Below, in pieces: positions 13,799-26,900 of a stretch of 64,000 nucleotides of DNA. The translations under genes were made by a program, and so were the position numbers. A model generated the notes under the pieces. That model was not told the DNA's origin, searched no databases, and was given only the letters and a program-made list of their open reading frames with translations. Positions within the stretch are counted from its first letter, which is position 1. Every line of letters begins with the position of its first letter. Origin of the DNA: Membranipora membranacea (taxonomy: Eukaryota > Bryozoa > Gymnolaemata > Cheilostomatida > Membraniporidae); the NCBI GenBank assembly GCA_914767715.1, contig OU612067.1, positions 14,017,001-14,081,000 on the forward strand. Reading direction: 5' to 3'.

Positions 13799-14544
13799 CA
13801 TAGCTGTGGCAACTCAGCTCAGATTCGAATCTTGATTCGAATCTGAGTTGAGTTAGAGTTGAATTGCCCTCAGTTTGGCACCAGCTGAGTTGAGTTTGAA
13901 TTGATTTGAGGTTGCCTGTGATTTGAGTTGAATTGAGTTGTGGTTTGTGTTTGTGATTCGACTCTATAAACAGCTCATTCTATTATATGAGGCCAGGATC
14001 CTAAACCATAGCCTAAATTTATTACCGTATTAGTACGAACAGATTGTGTGGCCCCAATATATTTTTTAGTTCACGACATCATAAATAAGTACTGTACTAA
14101 GTGACCACATGATGAAAAGATAATGGCGAACAGCAACACAGGGACTGGGTATGTATGTTTCAATTTAGCAAATTCAACCAACTCAAATTGCCAATTTCTT
14201 ACTGACCAATGCCCAAATAAAAATACAAACAACAGGTTTTGTTCATAGCATAAAAAGTATGCTGCCACACCAGATGAAATACACTCAGTTTGTTTGTCTG
14301 CTTACCACAGCAGCTCCTCCTGCCATGCTGCTGCTGTACTAGCTAACAACTCACTTTAACTTAAAATGAGTTGATCAAGAGTTGCAACTCTGAATCGTAT
14401 GATTTGTGATTTGAGTTGCATTCCTGTTGAATTGAGTTTGATTTGAGTTGCTATCTGAAATAAATGGGCTGATTTGATTTGAGTTGAGTTGGCAGTGTAG
14501 GCGAGTTGAGTTGCCCCGATTTTTCTCAAGTTGCCACAGCTATG
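13799..14544. mobile_element. hAT-like non-autonomous element, 746 bp, in unit A
   Basis: The terminal inverted repeat CATAGCTGTGGCAAC is at the left end and its exact reverse complement at the right end. Both ends are flanked by an 8-bp duplication GGCAGTGC (13791-13798 and 14545-14552). Unit C has the uninterrupted site (GGCAGTGCATGCATTAACC near 42653), which proves insertion. The interior has no transposase. It is dominated by degenerate GAGTTGAGTT/GATTTGAGTT short repeats and a GATTCGAATC palindrome near 13825. The 8-bp target duplication points to the hAT superfamily. Confidence 0.85.
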
Positions 14545-15179
14545 GGCAGTGCATGCATTAACCTCTTGATTTTTGATCAGATCATTGTAAATAGTTTTTC
14601 TGTGGCTTCACCAGTGATTTATCACAACTAAAACTACCTAACCTTGATCCTAGAAACATTCAGTAACATCATAACTACGAGATTTCTCTGAATCCGAGCC
14701 CTAAATCATCCATAACAGGGTGTTTTCATGTCATTTTAATTAATTTTCTCACATTATTTCCTGTGAATAGCACTTGAGCACTCGGCCATCAATAAGACAG
14801 TGCTCAGAGGCTTCATAAGATTGGTAATGAAGGGCCAGTCGATAAAACATTGCAATAAAACTGCGGCAATCTGAGATCATAGTGGATCAAAGTGATTTAT
14901 TGCCACCACCTCACCACTGATCCTTGCGCAATGCAATTTAAGAAAACAAACATTTATTATTTATATTTGCGCTATAAACTCACAATATTCAATATACTAG
15001 GGTAATATATCCACTTTTCTAAAAGGAATGGCCCCTTTAATACGACACAAAAGTGCAGAGTGAAACGTATCCAAATTAACAAGATCCATCTCTTAGCTAT
15101 TTCTGCATTAAGCAATAAGTTTATATCAGAAAATGCGATTGATATCTTTTGTACATAATAATAATGTTAATGGGTTCTT

Positions 15180-15400
15180 TTATATACCTCTTAATGAAAG
15201 CCACAATGGGAACTTCTCAGCGGTGAACGACATTACCGCCCGGTCACTGGGTCCAAGCACTCCATAGCCAACCCTGACCAATGAGAACCTACATCGCATG
15301 AAGCGCCGGTACTCATTGGAACACCCTACCGAACTCGGCTTCTCAGGTAACACAAGTGGACATGCACGGGAATCAAACCCCACTAGGCTAACCTGATAAC
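15180..15400 (-). repeat. Possible SINE-like block in the 3' flank of SLC6 copy B
   Basis: On the minus strand GTTAGCCTAGTGG (A-box-like) is followed directly by GGTTTGATTCCC (B-box-like). The remainder is unlike its AT-rich surroundings in base composition. The same block is present at 30550-30770 through the tandem duplication. The boxes are much closer than in a tRNA, so this is tentative. The 67-aa open frame here is not recognisable. Confidence 0.3.
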
Positions 15401-16961
15401 ATGGTAGCCGAATAACAATAAAAGATTCATTTTAATTTGTGGCTTACTAAAATAAGATCACCTAAAATGATATCAGCTCTTCTAATCACATCACATTTGC
15501 ATTCAGTAGCTCGCAGCTTTCCAACAGTATTATGTTGTTATTTGAATCTTACATTGGCAATTACTCAATCCTAGTAGCCATTAAGCTAGACTATGCTTTA
15601 TTGGATTGGCCTTGTTGGCCTTGTCCTGCCTGAGATTAGCCACAGCAGGTTTTTTTGAGATCTCGAAGTAGTTAGCCGATACCAAATGAGGAGCTTACCT
15701 GATGAAGCGATGCAACCAGGTTGACAGCAAAGCTCCCGTTAATACATGTTATGGATTTGTTGATTATAAAAAAGTGTCACCAACTATTAAGACTGACGGA
15801 CTGTTTGGGTATGAATATATGTGTCGACATATAATTCTTCAATAAAATGTAGAAATCAATAACGGGTTTTAGCGAAGGCAACAATATGATAAAACAAAAT
15901 AATCACCTATAATTGCACTGTACAACAAAATGGAAAACTGAAAATTACCTCAAGGTAAAAATACAATGTCAGAGCTACTCTCGCAATAAACAATTTGCAC
16001 ATTTGAACAAATTAAAACAAATTAAACAAATTAACACATAAAGCAATCCTCACAACCCGAATCAACTTTCCTATCCTGCCACATAAATTTTTGTATAACG
16101 CAAGATAGAAAAATGCACAAAGAAATAACACACCGTCCAGCCAAGTCATGATACAAAAAATGATGGGGGTTGGCGGGTCGGTATAGAGCATTTGAAAGTC
16201 TTATAACATGGCATATAAACATCATCAAGGCGCAACAATATTTAAATTCACCAACGGGCCCAATTCACATTACTATTAAAAAATATTTAAATACTAAAAT
16301 CTAATAACCATTACCAAAGTTCAGCCACGCAGATAGTTATCAAAACATGTACATAATTTACATTTTTAGGATCTTTGTGTGGAGTTATCAGGGATTTACA
16401 GGCTGTATCATAGTCTCAGCTGTCTCATCTGAAGGGAGACCGCTCTGTAGTGTAGGGTCTGAGGATCCTGAGCCAAGACTTAACCAGTGCTGCAGCTGAA
16501 ACATAAATATGAAATATAAAATGATGCGATTCAAGCCACATTGTGTCTAGTGTCTTTGTGACTTTATTTTTTTCTTTTTATTTTTGTTTGGGTATTCTGT
16601 TAAAAATTCTCAACGAATGAGTATTATCCAAGAATAAAGTTCATATATGTATATACATAAGTAGTTTTGGTAGCTGTGGGCATATATTACAATCAAACTA
16701 AGCTAGCTCCTTCTCCTACATAGCCATGTTACAAAATAATTGTCAGCAACACAACATCAGCATCGAACTGTCTTAAGTCCCATTGTTAAATTTGGTTAAT
16801 ATTGAAAATCAAACACAAAAAGGGGCGATTACTTTTCTCCGGCTATGTGAAATCAATTCGTTGTTTGCTGATCAGATGGGACAAACATGACCCAAGACTT
16901 CTGCAATGTTATTCGACTAAAATCAGGACAAATTCAAGATAGAAGTCAATACAGCTAAGGT

Positions 16962-17112
16962 CAAGTCTCTGCTTTACACAGTGGAACATGTGACTTGAGT
17001 TAAGAGTTTTTCAGACTTCTGTTTGACACAGTGGAACATGTGACTTGAGTTAAGAGTTTTTCAGACTTCTGTTTGACACAGTGGAACATGTGACTTGAGT
17101 CAAGAATTTTAA
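16962..17112. repeat. 50-bp minisatellite, 3 units (intron 13 of copy B)
   Basis: Units start GTGGAACATGTG at 16981, 17031 and 17081. This is the orthologous position to the 7-unit array of copy C. Confidence 0.92.
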
Positions 17113-17965
17113 GACTTGACTTTGAAATGGTTTAAGACTACCCAAAGATCAATGCATGTTATATTCAGGCAGTTACTTTCCATCAGATCAGATTCGCTTG
17201 GTAAAAATATTCAATGCTCTATTTGGCATGAATAATTGATGGTGCCTCCCATAAGAGAAGGTAACTCCCATTATCTGCATTATGATGTCACAGTGTCCCG
17301 GAAGTGCAATGCAATTAACAAGCAAGAGTTGACTTTATAATGATTAAATAATATTACCTTGAAGCGTCGGACTTCATCGCCGTTGAGTATAGACTTATGT
17401 TCTTTTTCCGGTGATATAACCAACGCTAGACGCTGTTTCCATGTTTTACCCGTAGTATATTTATAGATCACAGTATAAATAGCATAACATGGCACCCAGA
17501 GGAATGCAACTATAACAAACATCCACCCGAGTATATTACCCCACAACGGGTAGACAACTTCTCGATTGGATAGCTCGGCTTTTAGCGGCACATACGTAAC
17601 ACCGCTGGCTATGACTATACCCTACAAAAAATATAATTTTAAATAAATATAAATAAATCATATCAAATGATATATAATAATATAATTATTATAGTAAGCC
17701 GTGTAACAAAGAGTGAAAGAAGGAAAGTAAAGTTATTGAATTTAGATAATCTGTTTCAATGTGAAGCATTGATAATGTTCTGACTTGCGATGAGACCTGT
17801 CTTTGATGAAATTTGAGAACTTAACCTGACCTCCATGAAAAACAAGACCCAAATATCACTGCGGAGATAACTTTATCACAAAAAAGAATGGCTTAGGAAT
17901 CCTCGCATGGTTATAAATATACTATAATTGGCAATCGATCTCATCTCATTGGAAAAGTGTTGCAC

Positions 17966-20452
17966 TCGGTGCCAGAAAAGAAATAGAAGCAAAATTAAAC
18001 AAAAAGTAACGGAAATTGAATAGAACATCATCAATTGTTATAGTTGTTGTTATTGTTGTTATTGTTGTAGAGGAGGCATAAAACTATTGTTCACACTTGC
18101 TACTCTTGAAAAACAGCCTTGCATGGAAGAAATATCTGTAAACAATTAGGATGCTAGCTAGGTGGCCTAAAAATTATATTGAAATTTTCCAAATTGCTGT
18201 TAATTGGCGCCATTATAAAATACTTGCAAATTTGATATTAATTGCTGTTTGATGCGGTGGAGATGAAGAGTTTAAAGTGTTTGTAAAGGAACAGGGTTCT
18301 TGGTATCATTTTTGAGCTTGAATTGAGATTAAGACAGCTATCACACATGCATTTGCATGAAAAATAAGTCTTCAGGGTTACTTGGTCTGGTAGGTTTGAG
18401 GTTATAAGTTAACACTGTTGAGTTGCCTACTCATGCACAGCCCAACTTGTCCAGGCGATTTGTAATGAGCCTATTATGGGGGAAATACAGTAATATTAGT
18501 GACTATTGTGGTTAGATAACAACTTTTGCAAATACATGACAAAGTCACTCACAAGTCTGTCGATGACATAAAAGTTCAAATTTAATGAGTTGAGACCGCT
18601 AATCAAAACAACCATCATTTCTGTTATGAGCCCATGTTGAAGAAGAGATTAGAAGAACCACTGTACCAAAGAATATAAATACTGACTGTACATTACTATC
18701 AATGACTATGACCCATTCCCTGTCCACAGCTTTTCAAGCGAGTGATTTTCATTTCATACCGCTGCGCTTGTTTGCTCTGTTTAAATAAGATTACACTGGA
18801 GCAATGGATTCTTCCTGCTGACAAAACCTTGCTTATTTCAGATTTACCTAAAAATGGTCCATACAATGCTTTATGGTTAGTACCAAATCTTGCGATAATA
18901 TCCAACACTAGCCCCCCAAATAAGATCCATACTGATGAAATAACTCAAAAACTCGACAAATTAATTTCCTATGTGACTGATGTGTGCTTTGACATAGGTT
19001 GTCATATGGCATGCTGCACTCAGTCAGTAATATTGATAGTCCATGTTTAGATGTGCTGAGTATCTGTGATGCACAGATCGACAAGATCTGATGTAAAATA
19101 ATATAGAAAGTTTCTCAAGGTATTCCACTGCTTCAACGATTATCAATACTCCTCTCTTTAGGAGGCAGTCAAATTCATTTACATTTTTCATCACCCTTAA
19201 GTCCGAAATAACTAGATGACAATTTTATTTACTTCAATTTACTTTGTGACTTGTAAATTCCAGTTTTTGATGTAAACAACAAAGTTTACCCGAGAAAATC
19301 TTTTGAGTCCAAACATCAGAATATTTACAAAAATTGTTGTAAAGATTCTCAAAACTTCAAATCACTCAGTATTAATCATCGCATGCTTTGGATTTTAACA
19401 TCATCCTAATGCCTGAAATTTCGAGATTTAAAAACAAATTATTTTAGATTTTTGTGCAAATTAGAAAAACATCCAGTCTACATGTGTAAATTTTGTATCT
19501 TCCATTGAAATTCTATTGAAAGCCACTAATCATAAAGCATAACTGCTGAAGACAGAGTTTGATTGGAATGTCATATCTTAGTATTTATAATCTTCAATAC
19601 AATCCATGTAGCCACAATCTCATTTATTCATCAAATAAATATAAACAAAACCTTGAAATACTTTTGGAGTTCTATCTGGAGCAGTAACCATGATTAACAG
19701 AAAATGTTGTATCTGTCATTGCACTGTGGGTTATTTCAAGGGGCCGAAATCATACAGATTTAAACTTAGTGGTGTGACCAATGAACTAAGTTCATTCGTT
19801 TGCTTTGTCATTCAATTATGAAATTTTATACACTATCCCATTTTACCAGCTAAGCCACATAACATGGGACAGATTAACTTTGCATTGTATTCACTCATTC
19901 ATTCAATAGATAAATTCTGGGTGGTTTAATATTGTACGCAGGGAATATCAAAACCACTGTGTCATAACAAAAAGTCTTATTTACGAGATACTGTATATTC
20001 CCATTATAATCTAAGGTACTAAAAAGGTACTATTTTCTACAAGTGATCACAACTCCAAAGGAGAAAAATAGTACCTTTTTAGTACCTTCTCATCCCAACT
20101 TTGAGTGAAAATAATTCTTAACTGGGCCACAGGCTGCTTTTTGACATAGCATAATGTTCTAAACTAGACTGAGAGCTCTAGAATGATACCAAAAACCTGT
20201 TTCCTTTACAAGCACTTTAACATTTCAAATAGACGGTGGTGTATACATAGGTAGGGCCGGAGGGCCATGGCCCTCCAACCTTTTCAGCAGGTCAATTTTT
20301 GAAAAAACTTGCACCAAACATAAAACTTTTGCATTTCAGACCTTTACTTTCAAGATAATTATCACTACTAGTTATTCGTCTAACTGATAATTAACATCAG
20401 TTAGAATTTGCATCTAACTAAATGAAATGATATACAAAATAATTGGGATGCT
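17966..20452. repeat. About 2.5-kb segment present in copy B intron 12 only
   Basis: Copy C jumps from GTGTTGCACTC to ATGACTTTTTTCGAATG at 33668, while copy B has 2.5 kb between the same words. The segment includes an inverted pair (about 18255-18325 against 20180-20230, sharing CCTTTACAAACACTTTAA-like text) and a hairpin at 20013. The right-hand 250 bp also recurs near 51.2 kb and 52.4 kb (AATTGGGATGCT, TTTCAGCAGGTCAATTTT). A 102-aa open frame at 18742-19050 has no family features. Deletion in copy C fits better than insertion in B, because the 51.2-kb relative keeps the B-like order. Confidence 0.6.
20013..20087. repeat. Hairpin of GGTACTAAAAAGGTACTATTTT type
   Basis: AAGGTACTAAAAAGGTACTA is followed about 40 bp later by its inverse. 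It lies in intron 12 of copy B, inside the segment deleted from copy C. Confidence 0.75.
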
Positions 20453-20704
20453 ACTCTATGACTTTTTTCGAATGTTTGTTTCTTATCCGTGACTGATTTT
20501 TCCGTTAGATTTTTATGGGATCAAAACTGTTTGATTGTTCAAAAGCGTATACTAGGCTCATACCACAATATTGCAATTTTACATGAAACCTAATCTTTGC
20601 TATGTTTTAATGGTTATTTCATCCTCTTGCGTACTTTATCAAAAAGGGAAGAAGAAAAGCTCAGTTGTCTCAGGAGTTCCTGTGATTAAAGGCCCACCCA
20701 TGAT

Positions 20705-21222
20705 GTATAGACAGTTTTCTGAGCTCCGATTTAGGCCTCAATTCGGAGTTGTCCTCTCTCCAGTTTGGTACTTTTAACCAACGCCGCATAAGAAAAACGT
20801 GCTGAAAAGAGGGTTATCTTGAAGACCGCATATAATAGGATAAAAATTATTTTCGATTCAGAATCTGCAACATTGAAAACTCATAAGGACATAGTTTGGG
20901 AAATAATTTTAGTATTTGGATTGTCAATTATAGCATTTCCTGCCTGTTTTGCGGACAATTTGGCAAAATTTTTCATGAGTTTTGTCACTAAAACTAAGAT
21001 TTATCAACATTCAAGCCTCCAATGATTTGGAAACCCTGTCTCACAGGGTTTTCGATGGTGCAGACTCTGAATCAAAAATCATTTTTAACCTAACATAAGC
21101 GGTTTTCAAGATGACCCTCTTTCAGCAGGTTTTTCCTATGCGGCATGGGCTAAAAGTACCAAACTGGAGAGAGGACAACTCCGAATTGAGGCATAAATAA
21201 GAGCTCAGAAAACTGTTTATTT
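20705..21222. mobile_element. Foldback element, family 2, in intron 12 of SLC6 copy B
   Basis: Same arms as the 51.3-kb element: TAGACAGTTTTCTGAGCTC on the left and GAGCTCAGAAAACTGTTTA on the right. The segment between the arms runs in the opposite direction relative to the 51.3-kb copy. Small open frames inside (for example 20819-21025) are conserved with the copy C element only because both derive from the duplicated unit. I do not regard them as genes. Confidence 0.72.
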
Positions 21223-23804
21223 AACGCTTACTTAGCCAAATTACTTTGTAATGTAAACTCCCACCTTAGCTAGTGAAAATTGATTCAAAAAAGACGTTGA
21301 TTAGAGCTAGCTCTCAATAAGTCAACCCAAAACAAGCAGCTTGTCAGGGGTGACTTATTTGGGGAAAGCTAAAGCTTATTTATGTGGTTAATTTGGGGTT
21401 ATGCTTTTTTCACACACAGGCATCCCTATGGCTTCGCCAAAACCATTGAGGGCTGACTGTGATTTCACAAACTAGCTAACTAAATTCAAGGTAATATTTT
21501 CCACTCTTGAATAGCTATACAGTTATGTTGTAGCTCCTTACCATGAGGAAAAGGGGACTGACAAACTTCCAGCATATTCTCCAGTACATACCAGGTGTGA
21601 ATCCGAGCATCATTTTTGCGTCAGACAAGAATTGGTCTAAACTTGCAACAAAGTAAGGATTCAAAAGATGATAAAGATATATAACTACTGCTTTCGTAAT
21701 AGTGTAAATAGTGGTAGATTATTCAATAAATTAGCACAAAAATGACTAGCAGCATTTTAGGTTTTTTATTTCACCACAATATTAGAACAGTAGCCAGTTC
21801 AGGTCGATCTCCATTGGACTCGGTCAATGCCCATTCGGGAGGTTCTGATAAAGCCCTAAAGGAATCACCATTATTACAAATTATTCAGGAATCGCAATAC
21901 AATAAAATACAATACAATACAACTTCAGCCTGACGCCCAGGCATATCTTATCACACATAATATGCGTTGGCACAAAATTTGTTTGCATTTCATTTTACCA
22001 AGAATTCTTAACTGTAATTTTTCATTTTATGCTGTAACTAATTTTCCTATTTTCTCTGGGAATTCAACGAAGATGGATTATGAGACGAAGTACCTTTGGT
22101 TGAAAAACAAAATTTGATTTTGCATGTGGACATAACTTACAGTCAGTTTGCAGACAGAGAGGAATCTAGCTGCAGTAATTGCAGCTTCACCCTAAAGGCA
22201 ACTTATATCTCGCAGCCCATGCTTCAGTGTGTCATGTGATAAGGCTGCCTGATATTAAGATCAATCATTTCTTTAAAAAGCAAGTCAGCAAATGCACAAG
22301 CTGACACTGTAACTTACCGTAAAACCACCCTATGGCAATAGCTTCGAAAAATACGACCAGAATAAGAGAGGTCCCAGCAGCAAATGTATCCAGTAGCGTT
22401 ACCAGAAAGAATCCGCCCTACAATAAACGATCAATTCTCATCATTGTAATAAAATAAGTATAGAATATAATAATATAAATTATAAATTATGTTGAAAAGC
22501 AATGCTTATGGGGGAGACACCACTGGTTACTGATTGAGACTACACCTACAATTTGTTACTAACTAACATTCTACTTAATTCCGTTATATTATAAACATGC
22601 TTAAATTGGTGCTAGCTAACATTTAGTCACCCTTAAATTAGCTGAACTTAATTCTAGCTAATATTAACTATTTTAGTGTATTTACTTACTCTGGTTGTAC
22701 TGGCCAAGGAGCAAAAGAAAGACATGCCGACCACGACTGCTACAAATATCTCTCGGTGCCACCTGAATCTTTTAAAGAAGCCGCTGTACTCGTCAATAAT
22801 TCCGGTACAGACGGACTCCAAACCTCCCATCTAAAAATATATACAAATAAAAAAATACTAATATATAAAAAGAAACTTAATACAGGAAAAATTTTTTAAA
22901 CTAAACATAAAAAATATTGTAGCAAACTGCAGATGCTTACAACAGCAAAGCATATTCTGATTTTCTAAACGTAAAAACTCACAATTTTATTGAGGGGATG
23001 CATAACACAAAATAATTACTAATTGAACATATAACTCTGTCAAACCATCTATCAAAGCTATCAAAGCTATCAAATATGACTAATAACACAAACTTGATGC
23101 CATATTCTAAAACTCAAACCATTTCGAACTGCTATTTTAACTCAAATTTTCCAGTCAGGTTATTGAGTGCATGTATTTTCGTATTTTCGAAACGCTAACA
23201 TTCCATCATTACTTGTCTCAATTAATCATATATCAAACATTCCCAGAACTTTCTCATGTCACTCTGCTGTCAGACATGCCAGGAACTGATGTTGTTTTTT
23301 GACATGTCATCCTATTGAACCACTAACCTCCAGGACGAAAATATTCAAGGAATTAAATTAAAAGGTAAGGCCAAGAACTGCCAAAATCACAGACTAAATA
23401 TTGGTGAATTTTGATTTTGAAATTCCTTTAGGGCAGCTTCAATTGAAAATCTTCCCAAATCAATGACTAGTGGAATTAACAAGAATCAAATTTTCCATGC
23501 GCAAAGCCAAAAATTTAAATTCAAATCCTGCACAAACGTACGGCTATTTATGTATGGTTGCTGGAACACATTTCTCATTCTTGAATGGTCCACAACTCCA
23601 CACGTTCAATAATGTAATACAGCCGACAACTTGTAGACTGTTGTCAACCAGTTTTTGAAGGTTGTTACTGAGACGTCGATCAAACCATCTTGCGGATTTT
23701 TTGCTAGATCCAGTTACTGACACAAAGTCTTATACTGATGGAATATTGCCACAAACAGCCATTACAATTATTTTACCACTGATCAATAAATTTATACTTA
23801 TGGT

Positions 23805-23915
23805 AGCTGGTAGATTAAGTTTGATCCATTTCGTCAGCGTTGGAATTGTCAGTAGAGGGGGTGGGGCAATTCCAAAGCTGGCAAAATGGATCAAAGTTGA
23901 TCTAGGTAGCAGGTA
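23805..23915. repeat. Imperfect hairpin beside the TM8 exon donor (copies A and B)
   Basis: TTTGATCCATTT...TTGGAATT pairs with AATTCCAA...AAATGGATCAAA, spaced by a G-rich loop. The equivalent in copy A is 8292-8402. Copy C keeps only the right arm, because a deletion of about 470 bp at 36592 removed the rest. It lies within about 30-140 bp of the exon's donor. Confidence 0.65.
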
Positions 23916-26900
23916 TATGAACATAGCAGTGACAGATCACTTACAGCGCTGTCCATTCCGAGCATGATAAGCATGAAGAAGAAGAGCAGAGACCAGGCTG
24001 TAGATCCTGGGAGTGTAGCTATAGCCTGTGGATATACCTCGAACACAAGACTAGGTCCTGAAACAAGTATCAAACGTACTGATTTTTTTATTTGCCAATC
24101 GAAAATTAATATTGGTAGGCTGATCAGATAAATAGCATTTCATAAGCCAACATATCCAATATTTGGGCCTTTACAGTGTATACGATGCACATTATAATGC
24201 CTTTATATCCAATAAGTCGCTATTTAGGCCTGTTATTTTACATAGTATTTTCTTAACTAAGACAACACAACTCCTAAACCTACTCTAATACATATATGTC
24301 ATGTTCCTGTTTACAGCATGTGTTTCTCTTGCAGACCAGTTCACCACCATCAGATGTCACAGCCAGTGTAATCTGGCAGCAGTGATGGATTTCAAAGTAA
24401 ACTATCTAGGCTTGACATAGACTATAGATGTTACCCAAGAGAGAGAAATTTCTCTCCGAATAATATTTATTATTCTGACCATGAATTTCGAACTCACAGA
24501 AACTGAGCAGATTTTGGGTTTGAAATTCTTTTACAATAATCCACCATTGAGAATTTCCCAAAACTTATATGAAATGGAATCAATTTTTAGCAACTCTTCA
24601 TTTGGCAAATTGAAAACCCTTTGAAAATTTTCAATATGTAGTAGGTTACATTGTAACCACACGCACCACATACCTGCAGAGGCGACTGTTTCTATAGGTT
24701 TTTGCATAGTCACCGACATATATCCAAGATATACAAACACAGTGCACCCAGAGAAGAGGCTGGTGAAGCTGTTAATTCCTGATGTGATAAGACAGTCCAT
24801 GTAACAGTTATTGTCAAACTTGTTATAGGAAGCCATGGCAAGATGCACTCCGAATCCTGCACCCACTGAGTAAAACACCTGGAAGGCTGCATCAATCCAC
24901 ACCTATTGTCAAGTAAAGATCATACCGTCAGTGGCTATTTTCAGCCACAGAAAGTAGAGTGTACAATACGGAGTTGCAGATGTACAAAAGTATTTCCGTA
25001 CGAAAAAATTTCTTTACCAATAGGAAATGGTGTTGTAGCAAACAAATCAAGAGGTATATCACCCTTGCCATTATTATTGCAATTGCCAAGTGGCAATACA
25101 AGCATTATAGTTAAAACTCTAGCTGGGTTCCGGGAAGTGGCATTTCATTATCATCAACCACATGGGATGCGGTGATGATTATTGAATGTAGATCAAAGTG
25201 GATCCATTTGCCTGTGTTCGGAGTTGCCCCCTTCACTGGTCACGTCACATCTTAATTGAATGCCACTTCCAGCGATCCCAGGCAGATTTTAAGCATTGAT
25301 ACTATAATGCTTGAATTGTTTGCACTGAGGATTTACCGAGCTCACCTCTGGATCAGCCAATCTGCTCATAACTGGATTAGCGAAGTAGAAGAGACCTTTT
25401 GTCGCTCCCTCTAAGAATAATCCTCGGATGAACAAGATGAGTAATATAACATACGGCATCACAGCTGTCACATACACCACCTGAAAGTACAACCGCAATT
25501 TATCAGTATACCCATAAGTCACCAGTAATAAAATTTACAGAAAAGCTGACGAAATATATTCCCATAATGCACCAGTTATTGAATATCCAGAATAGTTTTG
25601 ACAAAATATAATTCCATAATGTACTGGTGAGGGAATCTCTAGAAACACGACACAAAATTAGTAATACTTCAGGAGTGAAATGGTTGGTTGGGTGAGATTA
25701 AGCACTAAACAGAACAACTCGTCAATTTCGGTTTGGATGTCAACCTAACCACCAGTCTATTTCGGTTAAGGTGATCAGACGTTGTCCGGGTTTGCTGATA
25801 TCAACCACCGCCAAACACTGGTATGCGGCAGATAATGGAATGTGACTACCGCAACCTTGTCCGAATTAGAGCAAATACATGTCTGCGCATAGATTTAACG
25901 TATCTGGTGCAGATGTTGGTGCACCACATGCATTCTCTGCATCATTTTCTAAGTATCTCAGATACCTGCTGCTACACAAGGTGATATTAGCTAAGTTGAA
26001 CTAAAAAAATACCACTTGCATATCAGTGTGATTTGTAGTACACGAGCTTAAAAGTTCCCCATACATGATATGATACTATATTTCTATGCATATTACGATC
26101 CCATTCTAATACTATGATTCCAGGAACTGTCTTATATGCTGTGCTTTACAATTCATGCATGCAGAATATGAGAAGAGGAATTTAAAATGATGTCAACATC
26201 CCTCTTTTTGATGGCATGAGGTATTTTTCATTGTAACCCATGACTTTTCATTATAATATATCTGATTATCATTTATTTGTTTTATCATGTCATGTCGAAT
26301 CAAAGTCCCAGACAACTGATTATCAGTTAGAACTCAGGAATGTTACAGGCATCAATGAAATAATGGTCTCAATGAAGTAATGATCTCGATATTTGTATGA
26401 TATCATTATAAGAGCTTATCTGGTACCCAGCAAAATGACAGAGAAAAAGTACCATAGTTTTTGATGCAGGGGAGGTGATAATGTTTGACAGTTACATTCA
26501 AAAAGTGGCAAATACTTTTGACAGATTATTCATAGAAATCATCATTCCTGCAGATCCAGAACAATGCTCATTGTCACAATATATCAAATTGATGAGGAGA
26601 CTATAATTAATCGACCAAGTTCCTCAGAATTCCAAACATTCAATTTTCCATGTTGTGTTTAAAAGAATCGAGCAACTGTCAAACTAAAAGAGCTACATAA
26701 GGATCAAAACTTTTTCCTATTTCTGCAGGACCAGTAAAGCCAGTACCACAATCAATGACTCAAAATTAATCCATATTTCACAAAACTGGTAATTTCTCTC
26801 GTCAAGACAAACTAACAAGCATTAAAACTGGCACAAAATGGATTGAGCTTTCCAGCAACAGTATCTGGAAAGTTCGGGGATGGGGGCACTATAGGCATTT

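Larger units (their letters stand above)
5852..14842. repeat. Tandem duplication unit A, 3'-truncated
   Basis: This unit aligns to units B and C from the common 14842 junction down to about 5852. There the homology stops abruptly (the text AATGTAAACTCCCACC is shared, the text to its left is not). The lost part is the TM12 exon, the C-terminal exon and the 3' flank. The break abuts a hairpin-rich minisatellite (5633-5852). Confidence 0.85.

Noticed and set aside
15180-15383. 67-aa minus-strand open frame, also at 30550-30753
   Set aside because: It lies 3' of the SLC6 stop codon, is conserved only because the unit is duplicated, and shows no domain. It looks more like repeat-derived sequence.
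18742-19050. 102-aa plus-strand open frame in copy B intron 12
   Set aside because: No recognisable motif, no splice context, and deleted from copy C.
23730-23924. 64-aa minus-strand open frame repeated at 8221-8415
   Set aside because: It lies in the intron just after the TM8 exon, contains hairpin arms, has a stop in the copy A version of the region, and is largely deleted from copy C, the intact gene.
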